From positions 122,259-186,258 of the forward strand of contig BFEA01000282.1 of NCBI GenBank assembly GCA_003427395.1: a stretch of 64,000 nt of DNA, read 5' to 3'. The notes under the pieces are model-generated. The model saw only the letters and a program-made list of their open reading frames with translations. It was not told where the DNA came from and searched no databases. The position numbers were made by a program, and so were the translations under genes. Shown here one piece after another: positions 45,184 to 56,160 of this stretch. The DNA comes from Chara braunii (Eukaryota; Streptophyta; Charophyceae; Charales; Characeae). Within the stretch, counting starts at the first letter, position 1. Each line of letters begins with the position of its first letter.

Positions 45184-46779
45184 TGTTAGAAATTCTCAGG
45201 TGCCTTCTCCTTTAATGATGAAGAGAGAGGGCGGTTGGATGTGGATATGATCAAGATGGACAAAATTTGGACAGTTGATCATGTTCCATGGAATGATAGG
45301 CCAACCAAATATGCCCTGAAAGAAGAAGCAAAGGTTGTAAAATATCTTGACAAGAAGATTGCTTCTAACATTGTTGAACCTGCTGATGGACCGTATGCTA
45401 AACACTGGTTTTGCTTTTGGAAACCAGGGGGTGGATTGAAATGGATACAAAATTTTCAGAAGCTTAAGTCTGTGACGGTACGTGATGCAGGTAGTCTTCC
45501 TAATGCTGATCTCCTCTCCGAATCTTTTGCTGATCGATGCATTTATTCTTTAGTTGATCTATATTCTGGCTATGATCAGTTTCCTATTGATCCCACTAGT
45601 CGGCCAATGACTGCCATGCACACGCCAAGAGGGTTCATTCAGATGTGCGTGGTACCTCCGAGTTGGACTAATAGTGTGGCAGTGGTTCAAAGGGATATGA
45701 TCCAAGTCATGCAAGACATTTCTCCTGAAGTAACCAGCCCCTATATTGATGACAATCCTGTGAAAAAACCCCTGGTAAGGGATGCGACTTTCGTCGCAGG
45801 CGGAGTCAGGAAGTTTGTCTGGGAACACGCTGAAGGAGTAAAAATGGTCCTAGAGAGACTTCAAAAATACAACCTGACTGCCAGTGGACCAAAGTCCCTT
45901 CTCTTCCAGCAAGAAATAATCATCTTGGGTTTCAGATGTTTCTGCAAGGGTAGGAGTCATGACCCCAAAAAGATAGACAAGATCTTGAACTGGCTTCTGC
46001 CACTCAGGAGAGTGACAGACGTCAGATTCTTTTTCGGTGTCTGTGGATTCTGGAGGATTTTTATTCCTCATTTTGCTACCCTTGCAGAACCTCTGAGGGA
46101 GATGGTAAGGCAAGAGACTAATTTCGCATGGAATAAGAAAAGACAAGCCGCTGCAGAAACTCTGCAGGAGAAATTAAAAGATTGGGGTGTAGTGTTGGGA
46201 GTGCCTTTTTATGATGATGAGGAAGGGGGACCTTTCATCATTGAGGCCGATGTAGGACCAGTTGCTCTGGGTGGTGTAATCATTCAAAAAGATGAAAATG
46301 GAAAGGAGAGGCCTCTTAGATTTTAGAGCAGGACTCTTAATTCTACAGAGAGAGGTTATACCCAATTCAGAAAAAAACTGCTGACAATCATCCATAGCCT
46401 CAGGTGTTTCAGGCACTATGTATTAGGGAAGAGATTCATCTTGAGGACTGATGCATTCGCTGTGATTGGTGTCATTAAGAAGCACCAACAAGTAGATCCA
46501 ACAGTCAGCAGGTAGATTGCATTCATCTGGACTTTTGATTTTAAGTTGGAAAAAATTCCTACTAAGAAGAATGGGGCAGATGGCCTGAGCCGGATTGAGT
46601 GGAGAAAAGATGAAGAAGAAGATGTAAACAGGACAATTGAAGAATCAGCCTATGCACTAGCGGTTAATGGAAGGCCAAAAATTCGGGGGGTTTCGCCGCG
46701 TCGCCACAAACAAAATATTGATAATTTTCTGAATGAAAAGGATGATGAAGACTATGAAGTATCACGCTCCTATAAGTGA
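45184..46779 (+). pseudogene. reverse transcriptase and RNase H (third element)
   Basis: A long open frame from about 45187 carries FNDEERGRLDVDMIKMDKIW, CFWKPGGGLKWIQNFQKLKS, LVDLYSGYDQFPI, MHTPRGFIQMCVVP, the catalytic SPYIDDNPVKK, NLTASGPKSLL, IILGF and DVRFFFGVCGFWR. RNase H follows with FIIEADVGPVALGGVIIQ. TAG 46324 replaces Glu in the motif RF*SRTLN (the giant element has RFESRTLN; GAG to TAG, a transversion). TAG 46513 probably replaces Trp. A linker ends at TGA 46777. This is the best preserved YIDD-type RT in the window. Confidence 0.92.
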
Positions 46780-46782
46780 AGT

Positions 46783-48268
46783 TTGTGGCCTGAAGAGAGA
46801 GACAACAGGGGAGAGATCCATAATGCCTATGTTTATGAGTCGATTCTTGGGAAAGAAGAAAATGATGAGCCAAATGAGTGGTATGCTAGAGTAAACGCAG
46901 CTGTTGTGGCTGCTCATGAAGTGGGGGAAAACTCTAGTTCAAAGGAAGAAAAAGAAGGTGAAAAGAAGGAGGAAGAGATATTTTTCATTTATGAAGAATA
47001 TGACGAAAGTTATCAAAAGATTGGTGAGAAGATGGAAAAAGAATAGTTAAAAACATATTATTGTAAAAATTCAAGGAAGAAGTTCATGATAAAAGGAGGA
47101 CATCTCTTTGTGGATGGTAAGGGAGGACTACCTCCACTAAGAGTGGTCTGTGGTAAAGAGAGACAATTAGAGGTAATTGCTGCTCTACATAAGGGGGTTG
47201 CAGGTGGCCACAGAGCCGCTGAGGCAACCTACTATAAGACTGTCAAACTCTACTTTTGGCCTGACATGAGAGACATGATTTTTTGATTTTGTAAATCATG
47301 TGTGTTATGTCAGAAGAGGTCTACCACGAGAATGATTGAGCCTTTATTTCCCACTATTTTGGTAGAGCCGGGCAACAGAGTTCATTTAGGTCTCATCACC
47401 ATGCCATTAGGCAAGAGCGGGATGAGATATATATTGAACATGAGAGATAATTTCTCTGGCTGGATATGTTGAGGCAAAAACTCTGAAAAGGAAGACAGTT
47501 GAGCAAGTGGCTGACTGGATAGAGGAAGTTTATCTCAGGTATCCTTTTATCAGAGAGTTTGTCTCAGACAGAGGATCGAAGTTCAAAAAAGAGATTGTAA
47601 GAAGAATTACTCTCAGATTGGGTGTCAGAATTCGATATGTGACTACTTACCATCCTCAAGCGAATGCACTTGTTGAAAGAGGTCACAGGACCTTGAAAGA
47701 TTCATTGGCTAAGTGGTGTGAAGGAAATCTCAGTAATTGGCCAAAAGTGTTAAGAGTTGCTGTCTATGCTGACAACATAACAGTCAAGAGGACTACTGGC
47801 TATGCTTCATTTGCTCTGTGGTATGACCGATATGCTACTTTGCTCATTGAGAACATAGTTAAGATATGATAAAGTCAAGAAAGTGACAGAGACTATTATA
47901 TTTCAGAGTTACTTCAGATCAGAATGAGAGAAATATCGGAAGTTGATCAAGCAGTGATGAATGCTGCAGAGAGAATAACATCCAGCAGATTATCAGATCA
48001 AGAGAGATGAAACAAGAAAAAATATATAAGAAAGGAAAAATTGAAAGTCGGTGATGTTGTTCTTTTATTCGACAGTTCTATTGAGACTAAGTGGACTAAA
48101 CGATTGGAGCCCAGATGGCTTGGTCCTTACAGAATCACAGGAAAAGCAGAAGATAAAGTTTATGAGATATCAGGGATGGACGGATCCAGGGTTCACGACA
48201 TGGTGTCAGGGTCAAGACTTCGAAAGTGCATCTTCAGAGATCCTGATCTGATCCCTACGGTGACCTAA
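46783..48268 (+). pseudogene. integrase (third element)
   Basis: An acidic Glu-rich linker (to 47046) precedes the zinc-binding part ALHKGVAGGHRA ... FCKSCVLC, broken by TGA 47284. The core's first catalytic Asp is Gly: VHLGLITMPLG against HLDLLFMPIG in the giant element. The second Asp is present in FVSDRGSKFK and the Glu in ALVERGH, after a frame change near 47470. The C-terminal module (KVGDVVLLFDSS, EPRWLGPYRIT, GSRLRKCIFRD) ends at TAA 48266. No chromodomain. Confidence 0.9.
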
Positions 48269-48518
48269 AAAAGAGGAAAGAAAGGTCAGCCATCCAAGTG
48301 AGGGAATAGTTCCAGAGAACTGAGACAAAAGTACAGTAAGACAATGAGACAGCAAGACTGAATTTTCAGTAGACTGTGATTTTTTTTCTTTGCAAGGTCA
48401 ATTCAACATTTTAAATTTTCAGCATGTTATTTAATTTTCTGTTTCAGTAAGCAAAAGAAGTCAATAAGACTATACCCTTGATGCAATGCTACAGTCGATC
48501 CATGAGTCTCAAGTCCCT

Positions 48519-48534
48519 GAGACTGGGGAGTAAC
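48519..48534 (+). other. polypurine tract candidate (third element)
   Basis: GAGACTGGGGAGTAAC directly precedes TGTGAG at 48535. Purine-rich and at the expected place for priming plus-strand DNA synthesis. Confidence 0.6.
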
Positions 48535-49926
48535 TGTGAGATACAGTTTTCGTGAGCATTGACGCAGTGTCAAAAATATGAGGGACTCATGGCTGTGGCA
48601 CATCAGAAGATGTAACCAATATTATTCTTATGATAAAGAAAGTAACATGATGGGCATAAAGAAACTCAGTTCTGTCTGATTAAGAGTTGTCAGCAGAAGG
48701 ACTTCGTGTCTCTTACAAAGTTGTTCATCAAAGAAATTCAGATGAGGACAGACATAAAGAAGTCCAACTTTACTTGACTGAGAGTTGTCAGTAGAGGGAC
48801 TTTGTGTTTCTTGACTAAGTTGCCTGTCTTCACTCAGATGAGGGAAAGGACCTCTCTTAGATCAGCATTTCAGTATCTCCTTGGGACTGACGGGACGTCT
48901 CATGGAAAAGAGAAATTCCCAGTTGAGGGAAGAGACCTCTCTGGGCCCAGCACGAAGCATCCTTCTTGAGGCTGAAAGGAGGTCTCATGTAAGGGTTTGG
49001 TGCTGGTTATCATGTTGCTGTTTAGTGCCACTTGAGACGGAAGTGACGTCTCTTGGGAAATATTTGTCCAGTTATAGGGCATGGGCAGTCTGCTTGTGGG
49101 GTTATGATATGCTTGTTTGATTGTCTGTGCCTGGAATTTTCTTCTCTAACCTAGGGATGCATTGATTGCCGGGGCCGGCCAGAGCCTTACCGCAGTAGGT
49201 TGCAATATGGTGGGGTCAGCAGGTCCCCGACACGAGTGTCGAATTCCGTAGTCGACTGAGGCTAAGGCTCCGGGGATCTGGCCTGTGAGGTCGAAAGGGG
49301 TCGGCTGAAACCCTAGCGCAGTCAGAGGATGCAATCCAGTAAGGTTCGTCAGAGCCTTGAATCGTAGTTAGACCGGGTCTTACATTCAAAAATCAGGGCG
49401 GGGCAGCCAGCGCCCGTGGCCAAAAACTGGTGGGTGAGCCGGTCCCCGAGCGCAGTGGTCAAATTCGGGTTCGGGACAGTTTGACTGACGGGAGGTCTAC
49501 TGTCATAGGGTGACCAGACCCGCTATAGTCTGGGTGTCCCAACGAGAGTGCCAAAAGGCTACCATACTTGAGTTGTGGGTATGCTGGTCCAGACCTGGAG
49601 GCAGGTCAAAGGGGCTATCAAGACAAATGGTCTGACTAGTCCTGGCCTGAGGCGGGCCGAATGAGGTATGTCAGACTGACGGGACGTCTGTCATTCCTGG
49701 CCAGTGGTGGGCCAAAATCAAGGCAATCAATAACTCTTGGGTGTGAAGAATTGTTTTGCTGCGTTTATTATTTTATTATTTTATTATTTTAATTTTTTAC
49801 TGTTTTATTATTTTATTATTTTATTCTGGGATTTATTTTTGTTTACCTGTTGCTCGGCTGTTAATTATCGGGATGCCTGCTTGCTGGGGCATAGTCTGTT
49901 GTCTGTGGAACTCGCTGTTTTGCAGG

Positions 49927-49935
49927 TATATAAAG
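49927..49935 (+). promoter_or_regulatory. TATA box in third LTR
   Basis: TATATAAAG, about 230 bp before the LTR end. A good match to the eukaryotic TATA consensus and well placed for an LTR promoter. Confidence 0.5.
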
Positions 49936-49955
49936 ACTTATCTGAACTTCCCAGA

Positions 49956-50130
49956 CCAGAGAAAAGAAAAGGGGTTTGATATCCCCTTCCTTTTATCTGA
50001 GAAGTTGAGGAGACGCCTCACCCAGACCAGAGAAAGAAAACAGGGTTTGGTATCCCCTGAGTCACTTGAGAAGTTGAGAAGATATCTTACTCAAGCCAGA
50101 GAGCAGAAAACAGGGTTTGGTATGCCCTAC
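49956..50130 (+). repeat. three ~70-bp tandem units in third LTR
   Basis: Units start CCAGAGA at 49956, 50027 and 50096 and share AGGGTTTGGTATCCCC and GAGAAGTTGAG. The last unit is partial. Confidence 0.88.
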
Positions 50131-50166
50131 TCCTAGCGTGGCAGACTGGACAAGTGTCCCAAGCAT

Positions 50167-50177
50167 TGGTATCAGAC
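50167..50177 (+). other. primer-binding site after third LTR
   Basis: TGGTATCAGAC matches ten of the eleven leading bases of the initiator-Met primer site seen at 11859-11870. Its presence to the right of this LTR means the LTR also faces a downstream internal region as a 5' LTR would. Confidence 0.65.
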
Positions 50178-50430
50178 TGACAATGTTTCGATTTTTCAGC
50201 CAAGGTGAAGGTTAAGGTAACCTTTCCCTGCCATAAAGTTCAGATTGAGAACAGATCTCAGAATAACAAGAGGTTAAAACCGACAACAAACAAGAAAATG
50301 AAAACATAATCCTTCTTAAATTCATTTGGTGGCCGACAAGCGGCCTGGTTCATGAGGAACCTGCATCCCTGACCTCAAGGTGTTCAAACTCTCAAGCCAG
50401 GGACGCTATGAGTGATGCATGAGCCGAGAA
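50178..50430. other. short non-coding stretch after primer site
   Basis: No gene seen. Presumably the start of another element's leader, cut short within about 250 bp. Confidence 0.4.
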
Positions 50431-50431
50431 T

Positions 50432-50950
50432 TCAGAAAACTGAAAAGAAATCACGCTTATATAAGATATAGAGGATTATCATGAGCTCAACCTGAAGCAA
50501 AGAGAGAAGAAAGAAGATGCACAAAAGATGGCAGTTATTAGGATGAGAAGGGGGAGAGACTACACGGGGATTGGGAGGTGAAGCAACTGGCACTAAAGCC
50601 CTACTTGCCGTAGGCGTATTGAGAGCTCTAGTTGAGTATGGAGGGGAAGAAGTGGTTGGCGCGCCATAGTGCGCCTCAAACTTCTTCTGGAGGTACGTCA
50701 TCTTCTCAGGAAATGGGGTTTTTTCATACCAACTCGACGGGGGATGGCGCAAGTAAGGCTTCGTGTATGTGCCATATCCCCTTTCATCTTCCTCCTCCTC
50801 TGAATTATACTCGCGCCTTGCGCGAGGCGGCGGCTCCTCACGAACCTTCCCTGCTCTCCCTCCTCTTCCTATTCCTTGTCCCCTACAAGCCTCAGGCATG
50901 GTGTGAGATCGAGCGTTGTTTAAGGAGACAAAACAAAGAGAGATGAACAA
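50432..50950 (-). pseudogene. unrecognised Pro/Arg-rich ORF 'A'
   Basis: Internal ATG near 50902 gives MPEACRGQGIGRGGRAG, an RG-rich start, an acidic NSEEEEDERG, then SSWYEKTPFPEKMTYLQKKF. The frame ends in a hydrophobic run that is probably intronic, because the minus strand there has a strong acceptor (CTTCTCTCTTTGCTTCAG/G). The W-x-E-x-TP-x-P-x-KMTY core recurs in 53939-54244. Function unknown. A retroelement-associated protein is my best guess from the neighbourhood. Confidence 0.4.
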
Positions 50951-51199
50951 TGTTGTTTAAGGAGACGAAACATAGAGAGGTGAACAGCAAAGGGAACTAA
51001 AAAGGGGGCAAAGATAGCGGCGCAGACCACGTAGCGATGCCGCATGCACGATAAGAGAGAGAAAAGGAAAGAGAAGAAGACGCTATGTAAAGGAGGAAGA
51101 GAGAAGAAAATGCTACGACAGGAAAAGGTTGACGGCTGCAGAATACTAGGGCGAGTCGCGGCGATACGCAAAAGATGAATGAGAGTCCTAAAATAAGAG

Positions 51200-51595
51200 C
51201 TGCTTTATACTAAGCGCCCCACGAGTTTCGACCCAGCGGGGATGCTGGGTGGGGGTTTGGTATCATGTCGGAGGGCACGGTGTCCCGACCCTCCTTTGTG
51301 CGCCAAGTCCCTGATTGGTACCGGTGCTTTAGATGTGTAGTGGCTTAGTCTGTTGCCTAACCTCCACAATAACGTTGAGATACCGGGGTGGTGCCTTGGA
51401 AAAGACCAGCCTGTAGGTGCTTGCCCCCTGCAAAAGGGTGCGCCACAGGGCTTTCCTTTGGTCCACGCAGACTCGGCGCCCTGTTGTACAGCAGAGCACT
51501 ACCGGCCTGTGGCCGTGGTAGCCGTCGGGCTCGCCCTGGGACGCGAAGGTGAAAAGACTGGCGCTGTCTTTTCTGCTGCGCGTCGATTTTCTTAA
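51200..51595. other. G+C-rich insert of unknown origin
   Basis: Composition differs sharply from the A+T-rich flanks on both sides. It abuts the truncated Gag relic at about 51595. No domain is recognisable in any frame and no clear terminal repeats are seen. Confidence 0.35.
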
Positions 51596-51878
51596 ATTCT
51601 GCTCAATCATCATTGGCCTTCTTTACAACTTTTTTCACGTCTGGTTTGCACTCTCACCATACATACTCGTACAACTTAGCAAATTTCTCCGCTGAAGTCA
51701 ACTGGTTGAAGATCTGTTCAAGTAACTCCAACCAGTGAGATACTCTTTCTCCTTTGAACGGGAAGATATCTATTTTTGGCAAGTTTGACCTTTTTATCAT
51801 TCTTCTTTCTAGTAACTTAACAATTTTCGTTGCGGTAATAGGTGGCGCTCCCCCTCCATTGACCTCGTCGTCACTCAT
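51596..51878 (-). pseudogene. truncated Gag N-terminus, related to giant-element Gag
   Basis: MSDDEVNGGGAPPITATKIV leads to LPKIDIFPFKGERVSHWLEL, matching the giant element's PKIDTFHFSGERVSNWLDLV. After a TGA at 51654-51656 homology continues (DVKKVVKKANDD, then TGA where the relative has Trp) and stops abruptly at the G+C-rich block near 51595. It therefore belongs to a different member of the YIDD-type family. Confidence 0.8.
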
Positions 51879-52034
51879 TTTCTCCCCTTTCCTTTTCTTC
51901 TCTTGTTAAACCGTAGACCCTGTCAAGACACACAAAACAACCATTAACCCATCTTCCGTCACTGACTGGACTTTTAACGAACCCTTTATGACATAATTTT
52001 CCCCTTTTTAACTGTTTAGCTCGTCCAGAGGTAC

Positions 52035-52791
52035 TTAATCCCCATGCGAAAAACTTCTAATCATACCAAACAATGAGGGAATATCATCTAGAAAAACCTC
52101 AATACACACTTCCCTACAGAGCTTGCGCCAATACGTCAAGCGATCTTCTGGATGATAGGTGCGTAGATACGCATTTACGATACATAGGATATTATAGAAA
52201 TCCCTTTTCGCCAATTTTGGCCCCATCTCCAAGTACAAACAAACAGTAAATGACGTCAGATGCCTCAAACTCGAAACCCATCTCAGGCACCGATTGAGCT
52301 GCAATTACTGCCCGTTCCACATTCTCTATTCCCCAAAACGCCTCGTCAATTATGAACTTGGGAAGGGTAGCTTTAACATTCATTGTCGGATAGGCGAATT
52401 CAATCGCCCATTTTGCCTCGATCGACCGTATGACCTCTCCTTCTTCCCCCCAGTACATCTTTCGTGAAAAGGTTTCAGGTTCCCATCCTGCAGTTAGAAT
52501 ACACTTGGAAATCGGTCGACTTTCTCTTATCGCGAGGTCAATCACGTGGGCTTTCCAGAGGAGAGTTGATAGGTATAAGGTCACTGTTACTATCGCACGC
52601 CTTTCCTTCGTAGTCCAACCAGTTTCTACCCAGAGAAAAGCTTCAGGTTCTATTGGAACTCCACACCATGTATCTATCTCTTCTCCTTCTTCCACCCCTC
52701 GTCGAGGTAACGTCATCTGAATTTCTCCATCTCTCTGCTCAGGGAAGTTAATTAAGAAGTATTGGTCAGTGAACCAGATTTCGGGTGCCAT
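52035..52791 (-). pseudogene. unrecognised protein family, copy B1
   Basis: From MAPEIWFTDQYFLINFPEQR, a frame of about 185 codons reaches LPKFIIDEAFWGIENVERAV and AAQSVPEMGFEFEASDVIYC. It then shifts frame (near 52235) into YLEMGPKLAKRDFYNILCIV, TYHPEDRLTYWRKL and a tail. The whole length aligns with copy B2 (next entry) including EAF-G, VE--V-AA--VPE, IY-L-LE-G and YW--L positions. It resembles no family I can name. It sits directly upstream of, and on the same strand as, the Gag relic at 51596-51878, so it may be a 5' accessory ORF of that element. Confidence 0.65.
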
Positions 52792-52937
52792 TTGATACCC
52801 TGTTTACGCAACCATACAAAAACAACTTTTACCTATTAGTCGACTATCAAATTTCTTTAGGCATGATTCCAACTTTTCTATTCCCGATCTTACCATTCTT
52901 CCTCAGGTTCCTAAGTGAGGAGCATCATGTCTCACTA

Positions 52938-53576
52938 TCAGGCTTGAAAGAGGATTAACCATCGTAATTCGTCCCAATAGTTAAACCTACCTGCCAATTC
53001 GTATTTGCGAGCATATGAGTCCACTTGCGGTAATATGCTTAGTAACTCTCTTTCCTCAATTAGATGTCCTATCTCCAGGTATAAGTAGTATATCAATAAT
53101 GAGGTGGACTCGTGATATTCTCCTTCGGGTACCTCCATCGCGGCTTCCACAACTTTCTCTACTCGCGACTTCCCCTCGAAGGCTTCATTCACGATAAACA
53201 TAAGAAGGGTTCCTCTTAGGTATGCGGCCAACGGAAGGAATTCACAACCCCTTTTTACTTCCACTGTTCCTATAACTCTTTCAAACCTTTTCAGATGCGC
53301 GTCCCGACTCTAAGTATCGAGTGCGGACTCCGCAAGCCACATTAGCCTCGAAAGAGATCGTTTTATTCCTAAGGCTAAGTTTATTATGATAGCCTGCAAA
53401 TATTCCAACGAAATATATAATGTAACCCTTTCTATTGCACAACTTTCACCTTTGATCCACCCAGACTCAATCTAGACGAGGGCATGTTCCCTCAAAGACT
53501 TCCCCCAGCAATACCCTGTCTCCTCATTCTCCTCATGAGGAGTTGGTAAGTTCATCATTATACCGCTCCTCATCTA
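52938..53576 (-). pseudogene. unrecognised protein family, copy B2
   Basis: Reads MRSGIMMNLPTPHEENEETG, then LV*IESGWIKGESCAIERVT and onward to LLMFIVNEAFEGKSRVEKVV, EVPEGEYHESTSLLIYYLYL, IGHLIEERELL and RFNYWDELRW. Alignment with B1 by eye supports common descent over about 190 residues: MNLP/MTLP, IESGW/VETGW, VTLYIS/VTLYLS, FIVNEAF/FIIDEAF, YYLYLEIG/LFVYLEMG. Two TAG stops interrupt it; the first replaces the Trp seen in B1. Tandem head-to-tail order with B1 indicates local duplication or two related elements side by side. Confidence 0.65.
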
Positions 53577-53938
53577 TCTGGGCTCTCTGATCGTGAACTG
53601 GTACCGAGCAGAAGTCATTTTGTTCTTGTTAATATACTCCGCCTATTTGTTACGCAACAGAATCTAACCCATTTTTTTCCCTTGACAGCTTTGTTTGTCA
53701 AACTCAGGGTCAACTAGCCACTTTTATTATGTCACATTATCGTTCCCTTTCGGTTTTCATATAATCTTTTTATACAATATGTAGGATACCAACCCACAAA
53801 TTTCTATCTGGCATATCAAAAACATCAAGAGTGAGATACATAATCTCTTGTCAAGCGACGTAGATTGGGAAACAACAGGAGGGTCCGGAACGTGCGGCGT
53901 TGGTTGCGCTGTTGATAAGTGTGGCTGAGGAAGGATCG

Positions 53939-54244
53939 TCAGTTGCCTCTCCTAGGCGAGGAAGACAGCGGTGTGTAAGGTCCGAAGTGAGTTCGGCTAG
54001 GTGTTTCAAAACACGGTGGAGACACGCCATAACGCCTCTCATATTTAAAGGAATAGTAAGTCATCTTTCCTGGTGAAGGAGTGCGTTCACGCCATTCCTC
54101 CTGTGATGAAACCTGTAGGCACAGCACAATCCGAGAGAAACTTAACATCCTCTTTTCTATGCCGGGATCTAGAAAATCCTTCCTAGACTTATGATCTGGA
54201 GATCGACACTCGTCGGTGACCCACTGTCTAGGCTCCACACTCAT
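53939..54244 (-). pseudogene. ORF 'A'-related fragment
   Basis: Contains EEWRERTPSPGKMTYYSFKY and ERRYGVSPP, matching SSWYEKTPFPEKMTYLQKKF and EAHYGAPTT of 50432-50950. The rest is not recognisable. Together with B2 it suggests an ancestral order A-B that is present twice in this region. Confidence 0.45.
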
Positions 54245-54485
54245 CTAACCGCCAGGTTGTTGCCCCCATTGGCTTGGGTAATGACTAGAGTTTGTACCCA
54301 ACTTATACAACCCATTGGTCCTAAATAAGTCTCTCTTACCCGAAGTCTCATTCTTGGTTCTTTCTTGATAAGCACAAGCAATATCGCTAATCCATCTGAA
54401 GGAGAAGTCTCATGATAGAAGTCAAATCAGCAGTTTCAAGATAGAGTGACAAGTCTCTCATAGCCAAAATCTCACTATCCATTCC

Positions 54486-54983
54486 TCGATAGAATCCGAA
54501 GTGGTCTGTTAGTAATCGATTGATCCAACTTTATGGAGAAGGTTAGCAGTAAGTAATAGGGTAAACCGCTCGGGATCTACCAGTCTTTTATTGACGTCTA
54601 TTCGTGATAGGGCAAACCTTGAGGGCCTTGCTTCTCCTATTCACTGTCCTGCATTAGATCAAGGTCAGATGGTAATAAGGCAGGTTTCTCGGAGACTTGC
54701 TACTCTTATTACACCTGTCTGTATCGTGCCTTATCACAATAACGACACAGACAGGTGTAATAAGAGTAGCAAGGCTCCGAGAAGCCTGCCTTATTACCAT
54801 ATGACCTTGATCTAATGCAGGATAGTGAATATGAGAAGCAAGGCCCTCGAGGTCTGCCCTATCACGAACAGACGTCAATAAAAGATGGGTAGATCCCGAG
54901 CGGTTTACCCTATTACTGCTAACCTTCTCCATAAAGTTAGATCAATCAATTACTAACAGACCACTTCTGATTTTATCGACATC
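54486..54983. repeat. ~500-bp palindrome (fold-back)
   Basis: The left arm (about 54486-54729) and right arm (about 54744-54983) are inverted copies with scattered mismatches, around a loop of about 14 nt. Checkpoints: AAGTGGTCTGTTAG with CTAACAGACCACTT; GGTAAACCGCTCGGGATCTA with TAGATCCCGAGCGGTTTACC; ACACCTGTCTGT with ACAGACAGGTGT. Each arm contains one copy of the satellite unit found to its right. Confidence 0.9.
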
Positions 54984-54987
54984 ATTG

Positions 54988-56160
54988 CGATAATGCAGGC
55001 TGCTCGGAGCCTTGTTACTCTTATCACAGCTTGTTAGTGACAACCTCATGATAAGGCAGGTTTCTCAGAACCTTGCTACATAGTTAGTGACATTATTGTG
55101 ATAAGGCAGGCTGCTCCGAGCCTTGCTACTCTTATCACATCGTCCGAGTTATTGTTGTGATAAGGCAGTCTGCTCGGAGCCTTGCTACTCTTATCACATC
55201 TTGTTAGTGATAGCCTCGTGATAAGGCAGACTGCTCGGAGCCTTGCTACTCTTATCGTATAGTTAGTGACATCATTGGGATAAGGCAGGTTGCTCGGAGC
55301 CGTGCTACTCTTATCACCTTGTTAGAAACATCATCGTGATAAGGCATGCTGCTCCGAGCCTTGCTAGTCTTATCACCTTGTTAGAAATATCATTGTGATA
55401 AGGCAGGCTGCTCTAAGCCTTGCTACTCTTATCACCTTGTTAGAAATATCATCGTGATAAGGCAGGCTGCTCGGAGCCTTGCTACTNNNNNNNNNNNNNN
55501 NNNNNNNNNNNNNNNNNNNNNNNNNNNNNNNNNNNNNNNNNNNNNNNNNNNNNNNNNNNNNNNNNNNNNNNNNNNNNNNNNNNNNNNNNNNNNNNNNNNN
55601 NNNNNNNNNNNNNNNNNNNNNNNNNNNNNNNNNNNNNNNNNNNNNNNNNNNNNNNNNNNNNNNNNNNNNNNNNNNNNNNNNNNNNNNNNNNNNNNNNNNN
55701 NNNNNNNNNNNNNNNNNNNNNNNNNNNNNNNNNNNNNNNNNNNNNNNNNNNNNNNNNNNNNNNNNNNNNNNNNNNNNNNNNNNNNNNNNNNNNNNNNNNN
55801 NNNNNNNNNNNNNNNNNNNNNNNNNNNNNNNNNNNNNNNNNNNNNNNNNNNNNNNNNNNNNNNNNNNNNNNNNNNNNNNNNNNNNNNNNNNNNNNNNNNN
55901 NNNNNNNNNNNNNNNNNNNNNNNNNNNNNNNNNNNNNNNNNNNNNNNNNNNNNNNNNNNNNNNNNNNNNNNNNNNNNNNNNNNNNNNNNNNNNNNNNNNN
56001 NNNNNNNNNNNNNNNNNNNNNNNNNNNNNNNNNNNNTGCTCGTAGCCTTGCTACTGTTATCACCTTGTTAGAAATATCATCGTGATAAGGCAGGCTGCTC
56101 GGAGCCTTACTACTCTTATCACCTTGTTAGAGACATTATTGCGATAAGTCGGTCATTGCT
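54988..56160. repeat. 59-60-bp satellite of hairpin-forming units
   Basis: Units read GATAAGGCAGGCTGCTCGGA then GCCTTGCTACTCTTATCACC and a short spacer TTGTTAGAAATATCATCGT. Within each unit GTGATAAG pairs with CTTATCAC and AAGGC with GCCTT. Units start near 54990, 55051, 55099, 55159, 55220, 55279, 55338, 55397 and 55456, then resume after the gap near 56037 and 56083. Later units are the most uniform. Confidence 0.95.
55487..56036. other. assembly gap (550 N)
   Basis: A run of N inside the satellite. The array on both sides is in the same orientation, so the gap very probably hides more units. Its true length is unknown. Confidence 0.99.

Larger units (their letters stand above)
48535..50165 (+). 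repeat. LTR of third element (~1.63 kb)
   Basis: Begins TGTGAGATACAG after the polypurine tract and ends CCCAAGCA, one base before a primer-binding site, so TG...CA ends are canonical. It contains a TATA box TATATAAAG at 49927-49935, three 69-71-bp tandem units (49956-50130), a TTTTATTA-rich stretch (49765-49850) and a repeated GACTTCGTGTCTCTTAC-like motif (48690-48820). Boundaries rest on flanking motifs because no second copy lies in the window. Confidence 0.65.

Noticed and set aside
51259-51270. Primer-binding site GGTATCATG
   Set aside because: Only a partial match to TGGTATCAGAGC and no LTR end (CA) next to it.
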